DNA of 54,100 bases, from the NCBI GenBank assembly GCA_017964325.1, contig JAGCSE010000021.1, forward strand, positions 1-54,100. The letters run 5' to 3'. The DNA comes from Victivallales bacterium. Lineage in GTDB: Bacteria; Verrucomicrobiota; Lentisphaeria; Oligosphaerales; Oligosphaeraceae. Position numbers and translations under genes: made by a program. Positions within the stretch are counted from its first letter, which is position 1. Each line of letters opens with the position of its first letter. Below, piece after piece: positions 1-8,843 of the stretch. Below the pieces are notes generated by a model. That model did no database searches. It worked only from the letters and a program-made list of their open reading frames with translations, and had not been told where the DNA came from.

Positions 1-37
1 CTTCTAGAGCTTCTAGAGCCGCTAGAGCTTCTAGCTC
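1..37. repeat. 9-bp CTAG tandem repeat, left window edge
   Basis: Four units of nine bases (TTCTAGAGC, TTCTAGAGC, CGCTAGAGC, TTCTAGCTC) run from position 2 to 37, and the array may continue beyond the window. The last unit overlaps the stop codon of the minus-strand gene that ends at 31. It belongs to the same family as the 12-unit array at 13341-13448. Confidence 0.85.
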
Positions 38-1542
38 AACTCCTTATTAATGGATATCCAGCTTTCGAGGCTCGGTTCAACGCGTATTTCCAAAAACATC
101 GGCACATGGCGCAACTGACCTAGTTTCCACGCCATAAAGAACGAACTCAACGAAATATACTGCCCGAAAAGCTCATGCAATGGGCAGTGGTTTTCCGCTT
201 TGTCGCCTTTCCAAACCGCCACCTGATGCAGATGGCAGCCCGTCAACATCCGCCCCATCTCCACATACCATTCGCTGACGTTGAAACGACTCGCATACCA
301 TGAATTGTTCCGCGCATGGCCGATGTCGAGATGGAAGCCTATCTTGTCGTAATCCATCCGCCGAATCAATGCCTCAATCCATGTGCGGCATTCTTCGGGA
401 GTGTAGCCGTAGCCGCGGTTTGCGTCAATCTTCTCGCCGCGAACCATGTGCATATTCTCCACGGAAATCGTTATGCCAGCCATCTTAAGCGGTTCCAATC
501 CAGCCATGTAGGCATCCAAAAGCTGTTCGCGGAATTTTCCCACGACTTTTCCCACGGAATGCTTGCTCGGCACATGAACCGTCACTGCATTGCAACCAAG
601 CTCCACCGCCATCTGCGAGGCATCCTTCAACGCCTCCACACCGACAATCCCTTCACCTGTCTCATCCGACACGATGTTCGGCGCGTGCAACGACAACCAT
701 TTGCCGCCCAACGTCCTCCATTCCTTCAAAAGTGCTTTCACGTCATCCAATTCCAACTTGCTGGTCGGTTCATAACGTATTTCCACACAGGGGATTCTGT
801 ATTCGATGGCTGATTTCAGGCCGCCAATCGTGTCCGCCATGCAGGAAATGCCCAGATGCTCCAAAAAGTCTTCGCGTTCCTCCTGCGGCCATTCCAGTGG
901 AGTCGCAAATTGGCAAGGCACGTCTTCGCGTTCCCAAGTCGTTCCATTCCAAGTCAATATCACTAAACATGGTGGACCTCCGATGGCCTTGTCGGGATCA
1001 AGTCCACGCACGACGGGGTAGTGGTCATCGTATGTATCACGATGTTTGTGTCCGCTGATAAGGCAATTGATGACGCCATTTTCAATAAAATGGTCGAGCC
1101 ACAATTGTTCGTCGATGGACATCGTGAAAATCGGACAGTGCGTGACAGCCAACAGATTTTTTTCTCCCGCCGCCTCAAGTGATTGCAGAAACGCCCTCGA
1201 ATCATCCGAAAGGCTGATGCGTGAATTGTCTAAAATAATCACGTTTTCGAGACGTTGATTGGCATTCATCAGTTCCAGCACGGCATTTCGGTTGGCGGCT
1301 GTCCGTAGCTCCGCATTGCCAGGAGCGTTCAAAAATGGAAGTCCCACAGCCTTCAGCTTATCAATGAGTCGCCGTGCCGCGCCGATCGTCCCCATGGCCG
1401 TCATGTCACCTGCGCCGACAATCAGCTCGACACTGCGTCGTTTCGCTTCCGCCAACGCCCAATCGAACACTAGTTCCTTAACCGTATCCGTTCGTTCCGG
1501 CAGGTGCATATCAGCCAGAATCGCCACCTTTTTAATGCTCAT
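31..1542 (-). CDS. Metallophosphoesterase fused to sugar isomerase/AP-endonuclease-like TIM barrel
   Basis: This 503-residue protein has two apparent enzyme domains. Residues 1-220 look like a calcineurin-type metallophosphoesterase: ADMH near residue 10, GAGDMTAMG near 45, THCP near 135 and SGHKH near 162 match the metal-ligand blocks, but the usual GNHD block reads GNAE. Residues 230-503 resemble the xylose isomerase-like/AP endonuclease 2 TIM barrel, with SVEN and FHLDIGHAR as likely metal-binding strands. No signal peptide is seen, so the protein is probably cytoplasmic. The ATG at 1542 has AAAGG eight bases upstream. Next to it, divergently, lies a Kdo-kinase-like gene. The substrate is unknown; a sugar phosphate is a guess from the domain pairing. 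Confidence 0.75.
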   Translation of the reverse strand: MSIKKVAILADMHLPERTDTVKELVFDWALAEAKRRSVELIVGAGDMTAMGTIGAARRLIDKLKAVGLPFLNAPGNAELRTAANRNAVLELMNANQRLENVIILDNSRISLSDDSRAFLQSLEAAGEKNLLAVTHCPIFTMSIDEQLWLDHFIENGVINCLISGHKHRDTYDDHYPVVRGLDPDKAIGGPPCLVILTWNGTTWEREDVPCQFATPLEWPQEEREDFLEHLGISCMADTIGGLKSAIEYRIPCVEIRYEPTSKLELDDVKALLKEWRTLGGKWLSLHAPNIVSDETGEGIVGVEALKDASQMAVELGCNAVTVHVPSKHSVGKVVGKFREQLLDAYMAGLEPLKMAGITISVENMHMVRGEKIDANRGYGYTPEECRTWIEALIRRMDYDKIGFHLDIGHARNNSWYASRFNVSEWYVEMGRMLTGCHLHQVAVWKGDKAENHCPLHELFGQYISLSSFFMAWKLGQLRHVPMFLEIRVEPSLESWISINKELS

Positions 1543-1710
1543 ATTCCAAACCTTTCATTTCCATTGAAAACTATCCATCCGTGCCGTATGGATACTCCCT
1601 TCTGGCCCTTTGCCATAATTTTCCTCGCTTGATTGATAGCAGATGCGCTTTCATCATTTATATTATAACCGATAAACTTTGTCTTCGCAACGAACAAAAC
1701 AACAAATCTC

Positions 1711-2604
1711 ATGTCAAACAGCCCAATAGCAGCAACAAAAATACGTTTTTCACCAAGAGGAACCTATTTTGTCGCCCGCTGTCAAAACGGCTGGAATGTC
1801 CTGGTTGCCGAAGAATGGAGTGATTTCGCGCCGTTTCATGACCTCGACGCATGGATGAAGGAGCCTTCGTCCGAAACCGTCAAAGATACGCCATGCCGCA
1901 TAATCATCAAAACATCAACACCTAACGGCGTCATCTACACAAAGTATATGCGCGCCCAAAACGATGGAGTCATTAAAAAACACGAAATCTTCCCGAAGTT
2001 GAAATGGACTCTCGCCCCCTCAAGGGCGCAACGGATTCTCAAAACGACGGACGCCATGCGCGCCCTCGGCCATCCATGCCCCGCCCCCCTCCTCGGAGCC
2101 AGAAAGCGCGGGGCATTCGGATATCCGACGGAAATCTTCATCGCTTCGGAAATCACGCTCCCAACGGCGGAAGACGACTTCTACAAAAGAAGCGAACAGG
2201 ACCGCCCCGAACTCATCAGACTCTGCGGAAGACGGCTTGCCGCCCTCCACCGCGATGGCTTCATCCATGGGGATTTCCTCCCCAGAAACGTCTGCCCAGA
2301 CTGGAAAAACGACACAATTTTCTATTTGGACAACGACCGCACGAAACAGCACGCCATCCCAATGCCGTTCTTTCTCAAACGCAGAAACTTAGCGCAGTTC
2401 TCCTTCAACCTCTATCTGCTGGCCGAACAACCAGTCGAACCGCTGATAGCGGAACTCGTCGGCGCATACGCGGCCGAACTCGAATGGAGCGACAAAAGGC
2501 GAACTACCGAAACGGCCGTCATCACACGGCAGGTCAATCTGCGCTGGGAAAAGCACAAAACTGGCGAACTCAGCCGCAAACATCTACAATCCAAACAACT
2601 ATGA
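1711..2604 (+). CDS. LPS core kinase (WaaP/InaA/KdkA-like) family protein
   Basis: This 297-residue protein resembles small kinases that phosphorylate the lipopolysaccharide inner core. The core motif is HGDFLPRNV near residue 188, the catalytic-loop HGD of this family, followed by YLDNDR, which fits the metal-binding aspartate. A lysine in a short hydrophobic strand near residue 75 (IYTKYM) may be the ATP-binding lysine. No membrane segment is evident. Its stop overlaps the mcsA start by four bases (ATGA), so it leads the mcsA-mcsB-clpC operon. The heptose and Kdo genes downstream fit a role in LPS inner core modification. The exact acceptor (Kdo or heptose) cannot be decided from sequence. 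Confidence 0.7.
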   Translation: MSNSPIAATKIRFSPRGTYFVARCQNGWNVLVAEEWSDFAPFHDLDAWMKEPSSETVKDTPCRIIIKTSTPNGVIYTKYMRAQNDGVIKKHEIFPKLKWTLAPSRAQRILKTTDAMRALGHPCPAPLLGARKRGAFGYPTEIFIASEITLPTAEDDFYKRSEQDRPELIRLCGRRLAALHRDGFIHGDFLPRNVCPDWKNDTIFYLDNDRTKQHAIPMPFFLKRRNLAQFSFNLYLLAEQPVEPLIAELVGAYAAELEWSDKRRTTETAVITRQVNLRWEKHKTGELSRKHLQSKQL

Positions 2605-3218
2605 TTTGCGATATCTGCAAGAAAAACACAGCCATCATCCACATCCAGGAAATCGGCCCCAACGGAAAGCATACGCTTAATCTCTGCTCGAAATGCGCCA
2701 TCACGCGCTTTTTCGGGGAGAACGGCGCGTCGTCAAGACTTGACCAACTCCTAAAAGAGCTTTCGCAAAGCCTTTCCAATCCAGAGGCCTTGTCGGCCAT
2801 TATGTCTCAGTTCGGAAAGCACAAAGGGCTGTTCCAGGCACTTGACGACCATTCGTCCCAAACGCAATGCCCGCGTTGCGGCTGCACATGGGAGGACATC
2901 AAACGCACTCGGCAAATCGGTTGTGAAGCTTGCTTCGAAACATTCCATGACAAGATGGCGGGCGTCCTCGAAAACATCAACAATGTCATCTGGGACAACT
3001 ACGAAAAGAATGTCCAGCAAGATGACGTTAATTTTGAGGACGACGAGGAAAAGGACATTGAGAAATCCGTCAGCCAACGAGACTTGCAGTTTGAAATCGA
3101 ACGCCTCAACCGAGAGCTCGCCTGCGCTGTCAAAGAAGAAAATTACGAACGTGCCGCCAGGCTCCGCGACCTCATCGCCGAATTCAATCCCGTCAACTTC
3201 CCCGAACAATCCGAGTAA
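2601..3218 (+). CDS. mcsA: McsA-like zinc-finger protein with UVR domain
   Basis: This 205-residue protein matches McsA, the zinc-binding activator of the McsB arginine kinase. It has CDIC and CSKC near residues 3 and 29, CPRC near 91, and a CEAC pair near 112, giving two four-cysteine zinc sites. The C-terminal part carries a UVR helical pair (FEIERLNRELACAVKEENYE region, residues about 160-195), the type used to contact Clp ATPases. The start at 2601 gives an ATGA overlap with the preceding gene; an open frame extends further upstream in the same phase, but homology begins at MICDIC. All metal ligands look intact, in contrast to the McsB partner encoded three bases downstream. Confidence 0.88.
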   Translation: MICDICKKNTAIIHIQEIGPNGKHTLNLCSKCAITRFFGENGASSRLDQLLKELSQSLSNPEALSAIMSQFGKHKGLFQALDDHSSQTQCPRCGCTWEDIKRTRQIGCEACFETFHDKMAGVLENINNVIWDNYEKNVQQDDVNFEDDEEKDIEKSVSQRDLQFEIERLNRELACAVKEENYERAARLRDLIAEFNPVNFPEQSE

Positions 3219-3221
3219 AAT

Positions 3222-4292
3222 ATGCCAATTGACTGGTTCGAATCCATTTCCAAAACGCCGTCTCCCTGGCTTCCATCCCTCGAAAGCACGGCGCCGCAGA
3301 TACTTTTATCGACTTCTGTAACAGTCGTACGAAATATCCACGGCTTGGCTTTTCCGCCTTTCCACGGCAAAATTGAAGATGCAAGCGAAGCCCAACTGCT
3401 CGCGTTCCATGCCTTGAAAAACCTGCCCGTCTTCATGAATGCCGCCGTTTACAACACAAAGGAGCTCACACCAAGCCAGAAGCGGCTTCTCGTCCGCCGC
3501 GGTCTTGCTTCCGAAGAATTCCTCGCCGCAGCGGATTACCGTGCGATTCTCATCACACCAGACGAATCAGCCATCGCCCGCATAAATGATCAAAATCACA
3601 TCGAAATCCTCCTGCAACGGAAAGGCAACTGCCCAAGACAGCTCGTCGGACACGCCATGAACCTGATGAAACAACTCGACGATTCGCTCGATTTCGCCAA
3701 AGATTCTGTTTTCGGATACTTATGCACGAATTTCGACCAAATCGGCAACGGGATGTTCATCCAGTTGCACACGCACCTCCCCGCCATCGTCCTGCACGGT
3801 TACGGGGCAAACGCCGTATCGGCGGCAGAAGAACTGCATCTCCAAATCGAAAACGACCAGATGGCCCAGCAGAAGCATGACGCACTCATCTTCAAGTTGC
3901 ACACCCGTATGGCGACCTCCCCCAATCCAGCCGTCACTGCCGCGAGGATGGACGATTTCGCAAAACGACTCGAAAACCATGAACTGGACGCCCGCCGCAA
4001 CCTCCGCGAAGGCCCATACAAGGCTAGTCTTCTTGATTTCTTCGGGCGTGCAAAAGGGCTTGTCACATATGCTTACAGACTTACCGCTTCTGAAGTGCGG
4101 CGAATCCTCTCCGCCTGTTGGCTCGCCGCCGAAATGGGAGTTATTCCAGAAGAGGCAAGAAATATTGCCATCAAGCTGTTCGACACGTTCGACGAAACTG
4201 AAATGAAACACGACGAAGCCAACGGAACCATCGAAAGCGGCGAAGAAAGGGCCGTCTTCCTCCGAGATGTGCTCGGACAATACATGAAATAA
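3222..4292 (+). CDS. mcsB: Degenerate McsB homologue (probable pseudo-arginine-kinase)
   Basis: This 356-residue protein has the size, position and overall order of McsB, the protein arginine kinase of the guanidino-kinase fold. Active-site blocks are altered. The nucleotide-binding SSRIRLARN of B. subtilis McsB reads STSVTVVRN. The NEEDHIRIQ block reads NDQNHIEIL. The catalytic YLTSCPTNVGTG reads YLCTNFDQIGNG, placing Asn where the catalytic Cys should be. The RGxYGEGS loop is absent. The alpha-helical C-terminal region and the HLPA segment remain recognisable. The frame is intact with no stops, so it looks maintained rather than decayed. It may act as a scaffold or adaptor between McsA and ClpC. 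Loss of kinase activity is inference from motif comparison made from memory of the B. subtilis sequence. Confidence 0.8.
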   Translation: MPIDWFESISKTPSPWLPSLESTAPQILLSTSVTVVRNIHGLAFPPFHGKIEDASEAQLLAFHALKNLPVFMNAAVYNTKELTPSQKRLLVRRGLASEEFLAAADYRAILITPDESAIARINDQNHIEILLQRKGNCPRQLVGHAMNLMKQLDDSLDFAKDSVFGYLCTNFDQIGNGMFIQLHTHLPAIVLHGYGANAVSAAEELHLQIENDQMAQQKHDALIFKLHTRMATSPNPAVTAARMDDFAKRLENHELDARRNLREGPYKASLLDFFGRAKGLVTYAYRLTASEVRRILSACWLAAEMGVIPEEARNIAIKLFDTFDETEMKHDEANGTIESGEERAVFLRDVLGQYMK

Positions 4293-4351
4293 CCATACGT
4301 GCTAGCGCACAATACGTTAACCATCATTACACTACACATTTAGATACGAAC

Positions 4352-6889
4352 ATGTCCAACAACGAAGACCCAACCGCAAAATTCACGCCCAGCGCACAGC
4401 AAGTTCTCGGCCTCGCAAGACGAGAGGCGAAGGAACTTGGACACGGCTCAATCGACTCAAAGCACATCCTTCTCGGCCTGCTGAAGCAAGGTCGCGGTCC
4501 TGCTGCGTCAACCCTCCAAAAGCTTGGCATTACATACGTTAGTGTCCGAAAGCAAATCTCCATGACAGGCGGAAACCCTGAATCGGATATGCAGGTGGAG
4601 GGCGAACTCCCATGGGCACCCGAAGCCAAACAGATTTTTGAGGCCGCCTACAAGGAGGCAAAGATGCTCTCTTTTGACTACATCGGCACGGATCATCTCC
4701 TCCTCGGCATCATCAAAAATCCGTACTGCCAGGCAAACCAGATTCTCATCCAGCTTGACGTCGATACCGCCGCCATCCGTCTGGATTTGATTAAAGCCTT
4801 GGACCCCACATATATGCCGCCGCTTGAAAACGAAGACGATGACGAAAAGGGGGAGGAAAAAGAAGACGATGACTCGCCATTTCCCAATTTCGATTCCGAC
4901 TCCGACGACGAATCCGAAAAGTGCCCCGCCCTCAAGGCGTTCGGCCGCAACCTCTCCGAAATGGCAGCCCATCACAAAATCGACCCCGTCATCGGCCGCG
5001 ACAAGGAAATCCAGCGGGTCATCCACATCATCTGCCGCCGCACGAAGAACAATCCCGTGTTGCTTGGTGAAGCGGGTGTCGGCAAGACGGCCATTGTCGA
5101 AGGACTGGCGTTGGCCATCCACGCCAGACAGGTTCCAGAAAATCTTCTTGGTCATCAAGTCATAGCCCTTGATTTGACGTTACTTGTGGCAGGAACCAAA
5201 TACCGCGGCCAATTTGAGGAACGCCTGAAATCCGTCATGGACGAACTGCGCCGTTCCAAGAAGATCATCCTTTTCTTGGACGAATTGCATACCATTGTGG
5301 GAGCTGGCGGCGCAGAGGGCGCCATGGATGCCTCCAACATTTTGAAGCCCGCCCTCGCGCGCGGCGAAATCCAGTGCATCGGCGCCACCACGCTCAACGA
5401 ATACAAAAAGAGCATCGAAAAGGACGCCGCGCTAGAACGCCGTTTCCAAACTGTCATCGTCCAGCCGCCCTCCAAAGATGAAGCCTTCGAAATCCTTAAA
5501 GGCCTCGCTCCCAAATACGAAGAGCACCATCATATCAAATACAGTGAAGAAGCTCTCCACGAAGCCGTCTGGCTCTCGGATCGCTACATCACGGCGCGTT
5601 ATCTTCCTGACAAGGCGATCGACGTCATCGATGAAGCGGGCTCCCGCGCACGTCTTGAGACGATGGTCGCCCCCCCGAACCTCCATGAGCTCGAAGAACA
5701 GTTGGCGAACGCCTCCGCAGAAAAGAACAAGGCCATCGAAAAGCAATACTATGAACAGGCCCAGACCTATCGAAATCTCGAAAAATCCATTACCGCCCAA
5801 ATCAATGCCATCCGCGAAGAATGGCAGGCCAAACAGAACGACAACATGAAAGTCATCGACGTCGATGACATCCGTACCGTCATTTCGACCATGACGGGCA
5901 TCCCGCTGACTCGTGTGCAGGAAAAGGAGACGGAAAAACTAATCCGCATGGAGGAGGAGCTTTCCAAAGTCGTCATCGGGCAGGATCAGGCCGTCAAGAC
6001 AATCTCCCGTGCCTTGCGCCGTTCGCGGGCGGATTTGAAGGATCCGCGCCGTCCTATCGGTTCATTCTTCTTCCTCGGCCCCACGGGCGTCGGCAAGACG
6101 TATCTCGCCAAGTGCCTCGCGGAGTTCATGTTCGGCGATCCTGATGCGTTGATCCGCATCGATATGTCCGAATACATGGAGAAATACAACGTCTCCCGCA
6201 TGATCGGCTCTTCGCCAGGCTACGTCGGCTATGAGGAAGGCGGCCAGTTGACGGAACGCGTCCGCCGCCGCCCCTACTCCGTCGTCCTGTTCGACGAACT
6301 CGAAAAGGCCCATCCTGACGTCTCCAACATCCTTCTCCAAATCCTTGAAGAAGGCCAACTTACGGACGGTCTCGGCCATACCGTCAATTTCCGTAATACC
6401 ATCATCGTCATGACCTCCAACGTCGGCGCCCAGCAGCTCAGCAAGCCGCTCACGCTCGGCTTCCGCAGCGCAACCAACACGGCTGACGACGATTACGAAA
6501 AAATGCGCGAACGCCTGGAAGAAGCCGCAAAACGGCAGTTCCGCCCGGAATTCCTCAACCGCCTCGATGAAATCGTCGTCTTCCGCGAACTTGGCCGCGA
6601 TGACATTCGCAAGATCATCGACTGCGAAATCGAGAAGATCGCCCAGCGCCTCAAGGCAAAAGGCGGCACGCTCAATCTCCCGCAGGAAGCCTACGACTTC
6701 ATCATAGACCAAGGCTTCAAGCCCGAAAGCGGCGCACGCCAAATCCGCCGTGTCATCGAACGCTACATCGAAGATCCGCTAGCAGAGGAAATCCTCACCA
6801 ACCCGCCACCGCCGCTCTTCACGGCAGATGCCACCTATAATCCTGAAAACAAAAAACTTACATTCACCCTTAAGCCTTCGGAAGCGTAA
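4352..6889 (+). CDS. clpC: ClpC-type AAA+ unfoldase
   Basis: An 845-residue Clp/Hsp100 ATPase that would feed substrates to ClpP. It has a double Clp-N repeat (residues about 10-155), an acidic linker (about 158-190), AAA-1 with Walker A GEAGVGKT and Walker B ILFLDE, a coiled middle domain with UVR-like helices (about 430-480), AAA-2 with GPTGVGKT and VVLFDE, and the small C-terminal domain. In the N domain, the positions of B. subtilis Glu32 and Glu106, which bind phosphoarginine, are Lys37 (DSKHILLG) and Asp114 (GTDHLLLG). It lies 59 bases after mcsB with no clear Shine-Dalgarno. No ClpP gene is in the window. Confidence 0.95.
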   Translation: MSNNEDPTAKFTPSAQQVLGLARREAKELGHGSIDSKHILLGLLKQGRGPAASTLQKLGITYVSVRKQISMTGGNPESDMQVEGELPWAPEAKQIFEAAYKEAKMLSFDYIGTDHLLLGIIKNPYCQANQILIQLDVDTAAIRLDLIKALDPTYMPPLENEDDDEKGEEKEDDDSPFPNFDSDSDDESEKCPALKAFGRNLSEMAAHHKIDPVIGRDKEIQRVIHIICRRTKNNPVLLGEAGVGKTAIVEGLALAIHARQVPENLLGHQVIALDLTLLVAGTKYRGQFEERLKSVMDELRRSKKIILFLDELHTIVGAGGAEGAMDASNILKPALARGEIQCIGATTLNEYKKSIEKDAALERRFQTVIVQPPSKDEAFEILKGLAPKYEEHHHIKYSEEALHEAVWLSDRYITARYLPDKAIDVIDEAGSRARLETMVAPPNLHELEEQLANASAEKNKAIEKQYYEQAQTYRNLEKSITAQINAIREEWQAKQNDNMKVIDVDDIRTVISTMTGIPLTRVQEKETEKLIRMEEELSKVVIGQDQAVKTISRALRRSRADLKDPRRPIGSFFFLGPTGVGKTYLAKCLAEFMFGDPDALIRIDMSEYMEKYNVSRMIGSSPGYVGYEEGGQLTERVRRRPYSVVLFDELEKAHPDVSNILLQILEEGQLTDGLGHTVNFRNTIIVMTSNVGAQQLSKPLTLGFRSATNTADDDYEKMRERLEEAAKRQFRPEFLNRLDEIVVFRELGRDDIRKIIDCEIEKIAQRLKAKGGTLNLPQEAYDFIIDQGFKPESGARQIRRVIERYIEDPLAEEILTNPPPPLFTADATYNPENKKLTFTLKPSEA

Positions 6890-7696
6890 ATGTCCTTTCA
6901 ACTGACGTACAGCCGTGCAGGAGAAAGCCACGCCGAATCCCTCAAACGAAAGGAGACCCGGCTCGTGGACGAACTCCCCTACGCCCTGTCCGTCGCTGGA
7001 ATGAAAGGAAAAGCAACGACGATCGCGACGATAAGTCAAGGAAAAGACGGTCGTTACGAAATTGCTCCCTCCAAGGGGGGAAACGTTTCCGTCAACGGTG
7101 CCCCGCTCAAAGAGAAGACTCGCATCATGAGCGGAGACGCCATCCAGACGGACACGCAAATCATCCGTTTCTACGCCGTCATCCCCCCTGCACGCCAATC
7201 ATGGCAATCGAAAACGTTGGGGGGCATGGCACGAGCCTCCCTCGCCTTGCTTTTCGCTTTGCAACTTACTCTTATGCTGTGGCTTCCGAGACAATTATCG
7301 GATTCGCGGATATGGGACGGAGCCGCCGCCAAGCAGAAAATCACCCGCACGATGGACGAAACACGGCAGCGCATCGCCAAAATCCTTAAAAAAGAAGTCG
7401 AAAAACAGACTCCAAGCACTGCAAAACAGATTACAAAGGAAGTCGAAAAGCAGACGGCAGGCATCACCAAACTGCTTGTTTCCGAAATCGCCTTGGATCT
7501 CGAAGAACGTTCCTCTTACCTTCGTACAAACGAAACCAAGCTCTCCCGATCGCAGCGAAAGCGCATGATGGAAGACCTTTCCAAACTCAACAGTCTCCTC
7601 GACGATATCGAAAACGGTCTCGAAATCCCTGAAATTCCAAGCCCTGATATCGACAACGCCGTCAAGGCTACCATTGACAAATACACCAGCAAGTAA
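6890..7696 (+). CDS. Membrane protein with FHA-like N-terminal region
   Basis: A 268-residue protein I do not recognise by name. Residues 1-105 look like a short FHA-type beta-rich domain: a graded-surface region with GRYEIAPSKGGNVSVNGAPL resembles the FHA pattern in which a GRY/F strand is followed by an N-G turn. Residues about 112-132 form a single hydrophobic membrane segment (ALLFALQLTLMLWL). The remainder, about 140-268, is highly charged and helical, probably coiled coil. The start codon directly follows the clpC stop (TAA-ATG), so translation is likely coupled. The context suggests an envelope-linked partner of ClpC or of the LPS genes; this is a guess. Confidence 0.6.
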   Translation: MSFQLTYSRAGESHAESLKRKETRLVDELPYALSVAGMKGKATTIATISQGKDGRYEIAPSKGGNVSVNGAPLKEKTRIMSGDAIQTDTQIIRFYAVIPPARQSWQSKTLGGMARASLALLFALQLTLMLWLPRQLSDSRIWDGAAAKQKITRTMDETRQRIAKILKKEVEKQTPSTAKQITKEVEKQTAGITKLLVSEIALDLEERSSYLRTNETKLSRSQRKRMMEDLSKLNSLLDDIENGLEIPEIPSPDIDNAVKATIDKYTSK

Positions 7697-7702
7697 CCAC
7701 CC

Positions 7703-8761
7703 ATGCCCAATCTCCTCACGTACATCCAAAAGTTCAACCAGCTCGAAGTCGCTGTCGTCGGCGATCTTATGATGGACAAATACACGTTCGGCCGCGCCAC
7801 TCGCATCTCGCAGGAGGCCCCCGTGCCCGTCGTCTGTGTTGACCGCCAGAATGCCGTGCCGGGCGGCGCGGCAAACGTAGCATTGAATCTCCTTTCCCTC
7901 CACGCCAAAGCTGACGTGTTCGGAGTCGTCGGACAGGACAAGGAGGGCGGCGAATTGACGAATCTTTTGAAAGACGCGGGAGCCGACACGGACGGAATCA
8001 TCGCCGTCCCTCAACGGCAAACCACCGTCAAAACACGCGTATTCGCCTCCCATCAGCAGGTCGTCAGAATCGACGTTGAAGACACATCGGATTTGCAAGA
8101 AGCGTATCAGACGCAACTTCTGCAAAAGCTGGAGGCACGTCTCCAAACCGCCAAACTCGATGCAGTCATCATGGAAGACTATGCAAAGGGAGTTTTCACA
8201 CGTTCCTTTATGGAAAACATTTCCGCTCTCGCCGCGAAATACAATGTCCCGCTCATGCTAGACCCGCACCCCACGCATCCCTTTGATGTTAAAGGCATTC
8301 GCCTCATGACGCCCAATCGCCAGGAAGCCTTCACTCTTGCAGGTAAAACATTGACGAAAGAGACGGGAAATCCCCTGACAGATGCCCCGTTGCTGGAAAT
8401 CGGAAAACTCCTTAACCAACGTTGGGACAATGACATCTTGAACATCACGCTCGGTGGTGAAGGCATGGCCATCTTCCTAGGCGGCTCTTCAGTGCCATTG
8501 CATATTCCCACAAAAGCCCGCAAGGTTTTCGACGTATCTGGAGCGGGCGACACGGTCATGGCCGCCATGACGCTCGCCATTCTTGCGGGAGCCACGCCGC
8601 AGGAGGCCGCGCAAATCGCCAACTATGCGGCGGGCATCGTCGTCGGCATCGTCGGCACAGCCGCCATCCAGCAGGAAGCCCTCGTTGCCGCCATCAAACA
8701 AGAAGCCATCCTGAACGCCATCGAAAACAATCCCGAACTCTCGAACGCAATCAAAAAATAG
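7703..8761 (+). CDS. rfaE1: D-glycero-beta-D-manno-heptose-7-phosphate kinase
   Basis: A 352-residue PfkB-family kinase matching the kinase half of HldE (RfaE1), which phosphorylates heptose 7-phosphate at C1 for ADP-heptose synthesis. Diagnostic parts are VVGDLMMDKYTFG near residue 20, PGGAANVALNL near 52, the KTRVFASHQQVVRID segment near 110, and the catalytic DVSGAGDTVMA near 280. The adenylyltransferase domain found fused in E. coli is absent, so a separate protein elsewhere must do that step. It begins six bases after the FHA-like gene and is followed by a short AT-rich gap before kdsB. It supplies the LPS inner core, as do the Kdo genes behind it. Confidence 0.9.
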   Translation: MPNLLTYIQKFNQLEVAVVGDLMMDKYTFGRATRISQEAPVPVVCVDRQNAVPGGAANVALNLLSLHAKADVFGVVGQDKEGGELTNLLKDAGADTDGIIAVPQRQTTVKTRVFASHQQVVRIDVEDTSDLQEAYQTQLLQKLEARLQTAKLDAVIMEDYAKGVFTRSFMENISALAAKYNVPLMLDPHPTHPFDVKGIRLMTPNRQEAFTLAGKTLTKETGNPLTDAPLLEIGKLLNQRWDNDILNITLGGEGMAIFLGGSSVPLHIPTKARKVFDVSGAGDTVMAAMTLAILAGATPQEAAQIANYAAGIVVGIVGTAAIQQEALVAAIKQEAILNAIENNPELSNAIKK

Positions 8762-8809
8762 ATTATATTACTTTATTATATAGAATAATACCATACTGTA
8801 CCAACCACC

Positions 8810-8837
8810 AATCATTAGCATTAATCATTAATCATTA
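8810..8837. repeat. Heptad tandem repeat (ATCATTA) before kdsB
   Basis: Four 7-base units (AATCATT, AGCATTA, ATCATTA, ATCATTA) end six bases before the kdsB start codon. The upstream part of the gap (8762-8809) is very AT-rich, with TATATAGAATAATAC, which could hold a -10 element, but no paired -35 is convincing. Confidence 0.8.
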
Positions 8838-8843
8838 TAAAAC

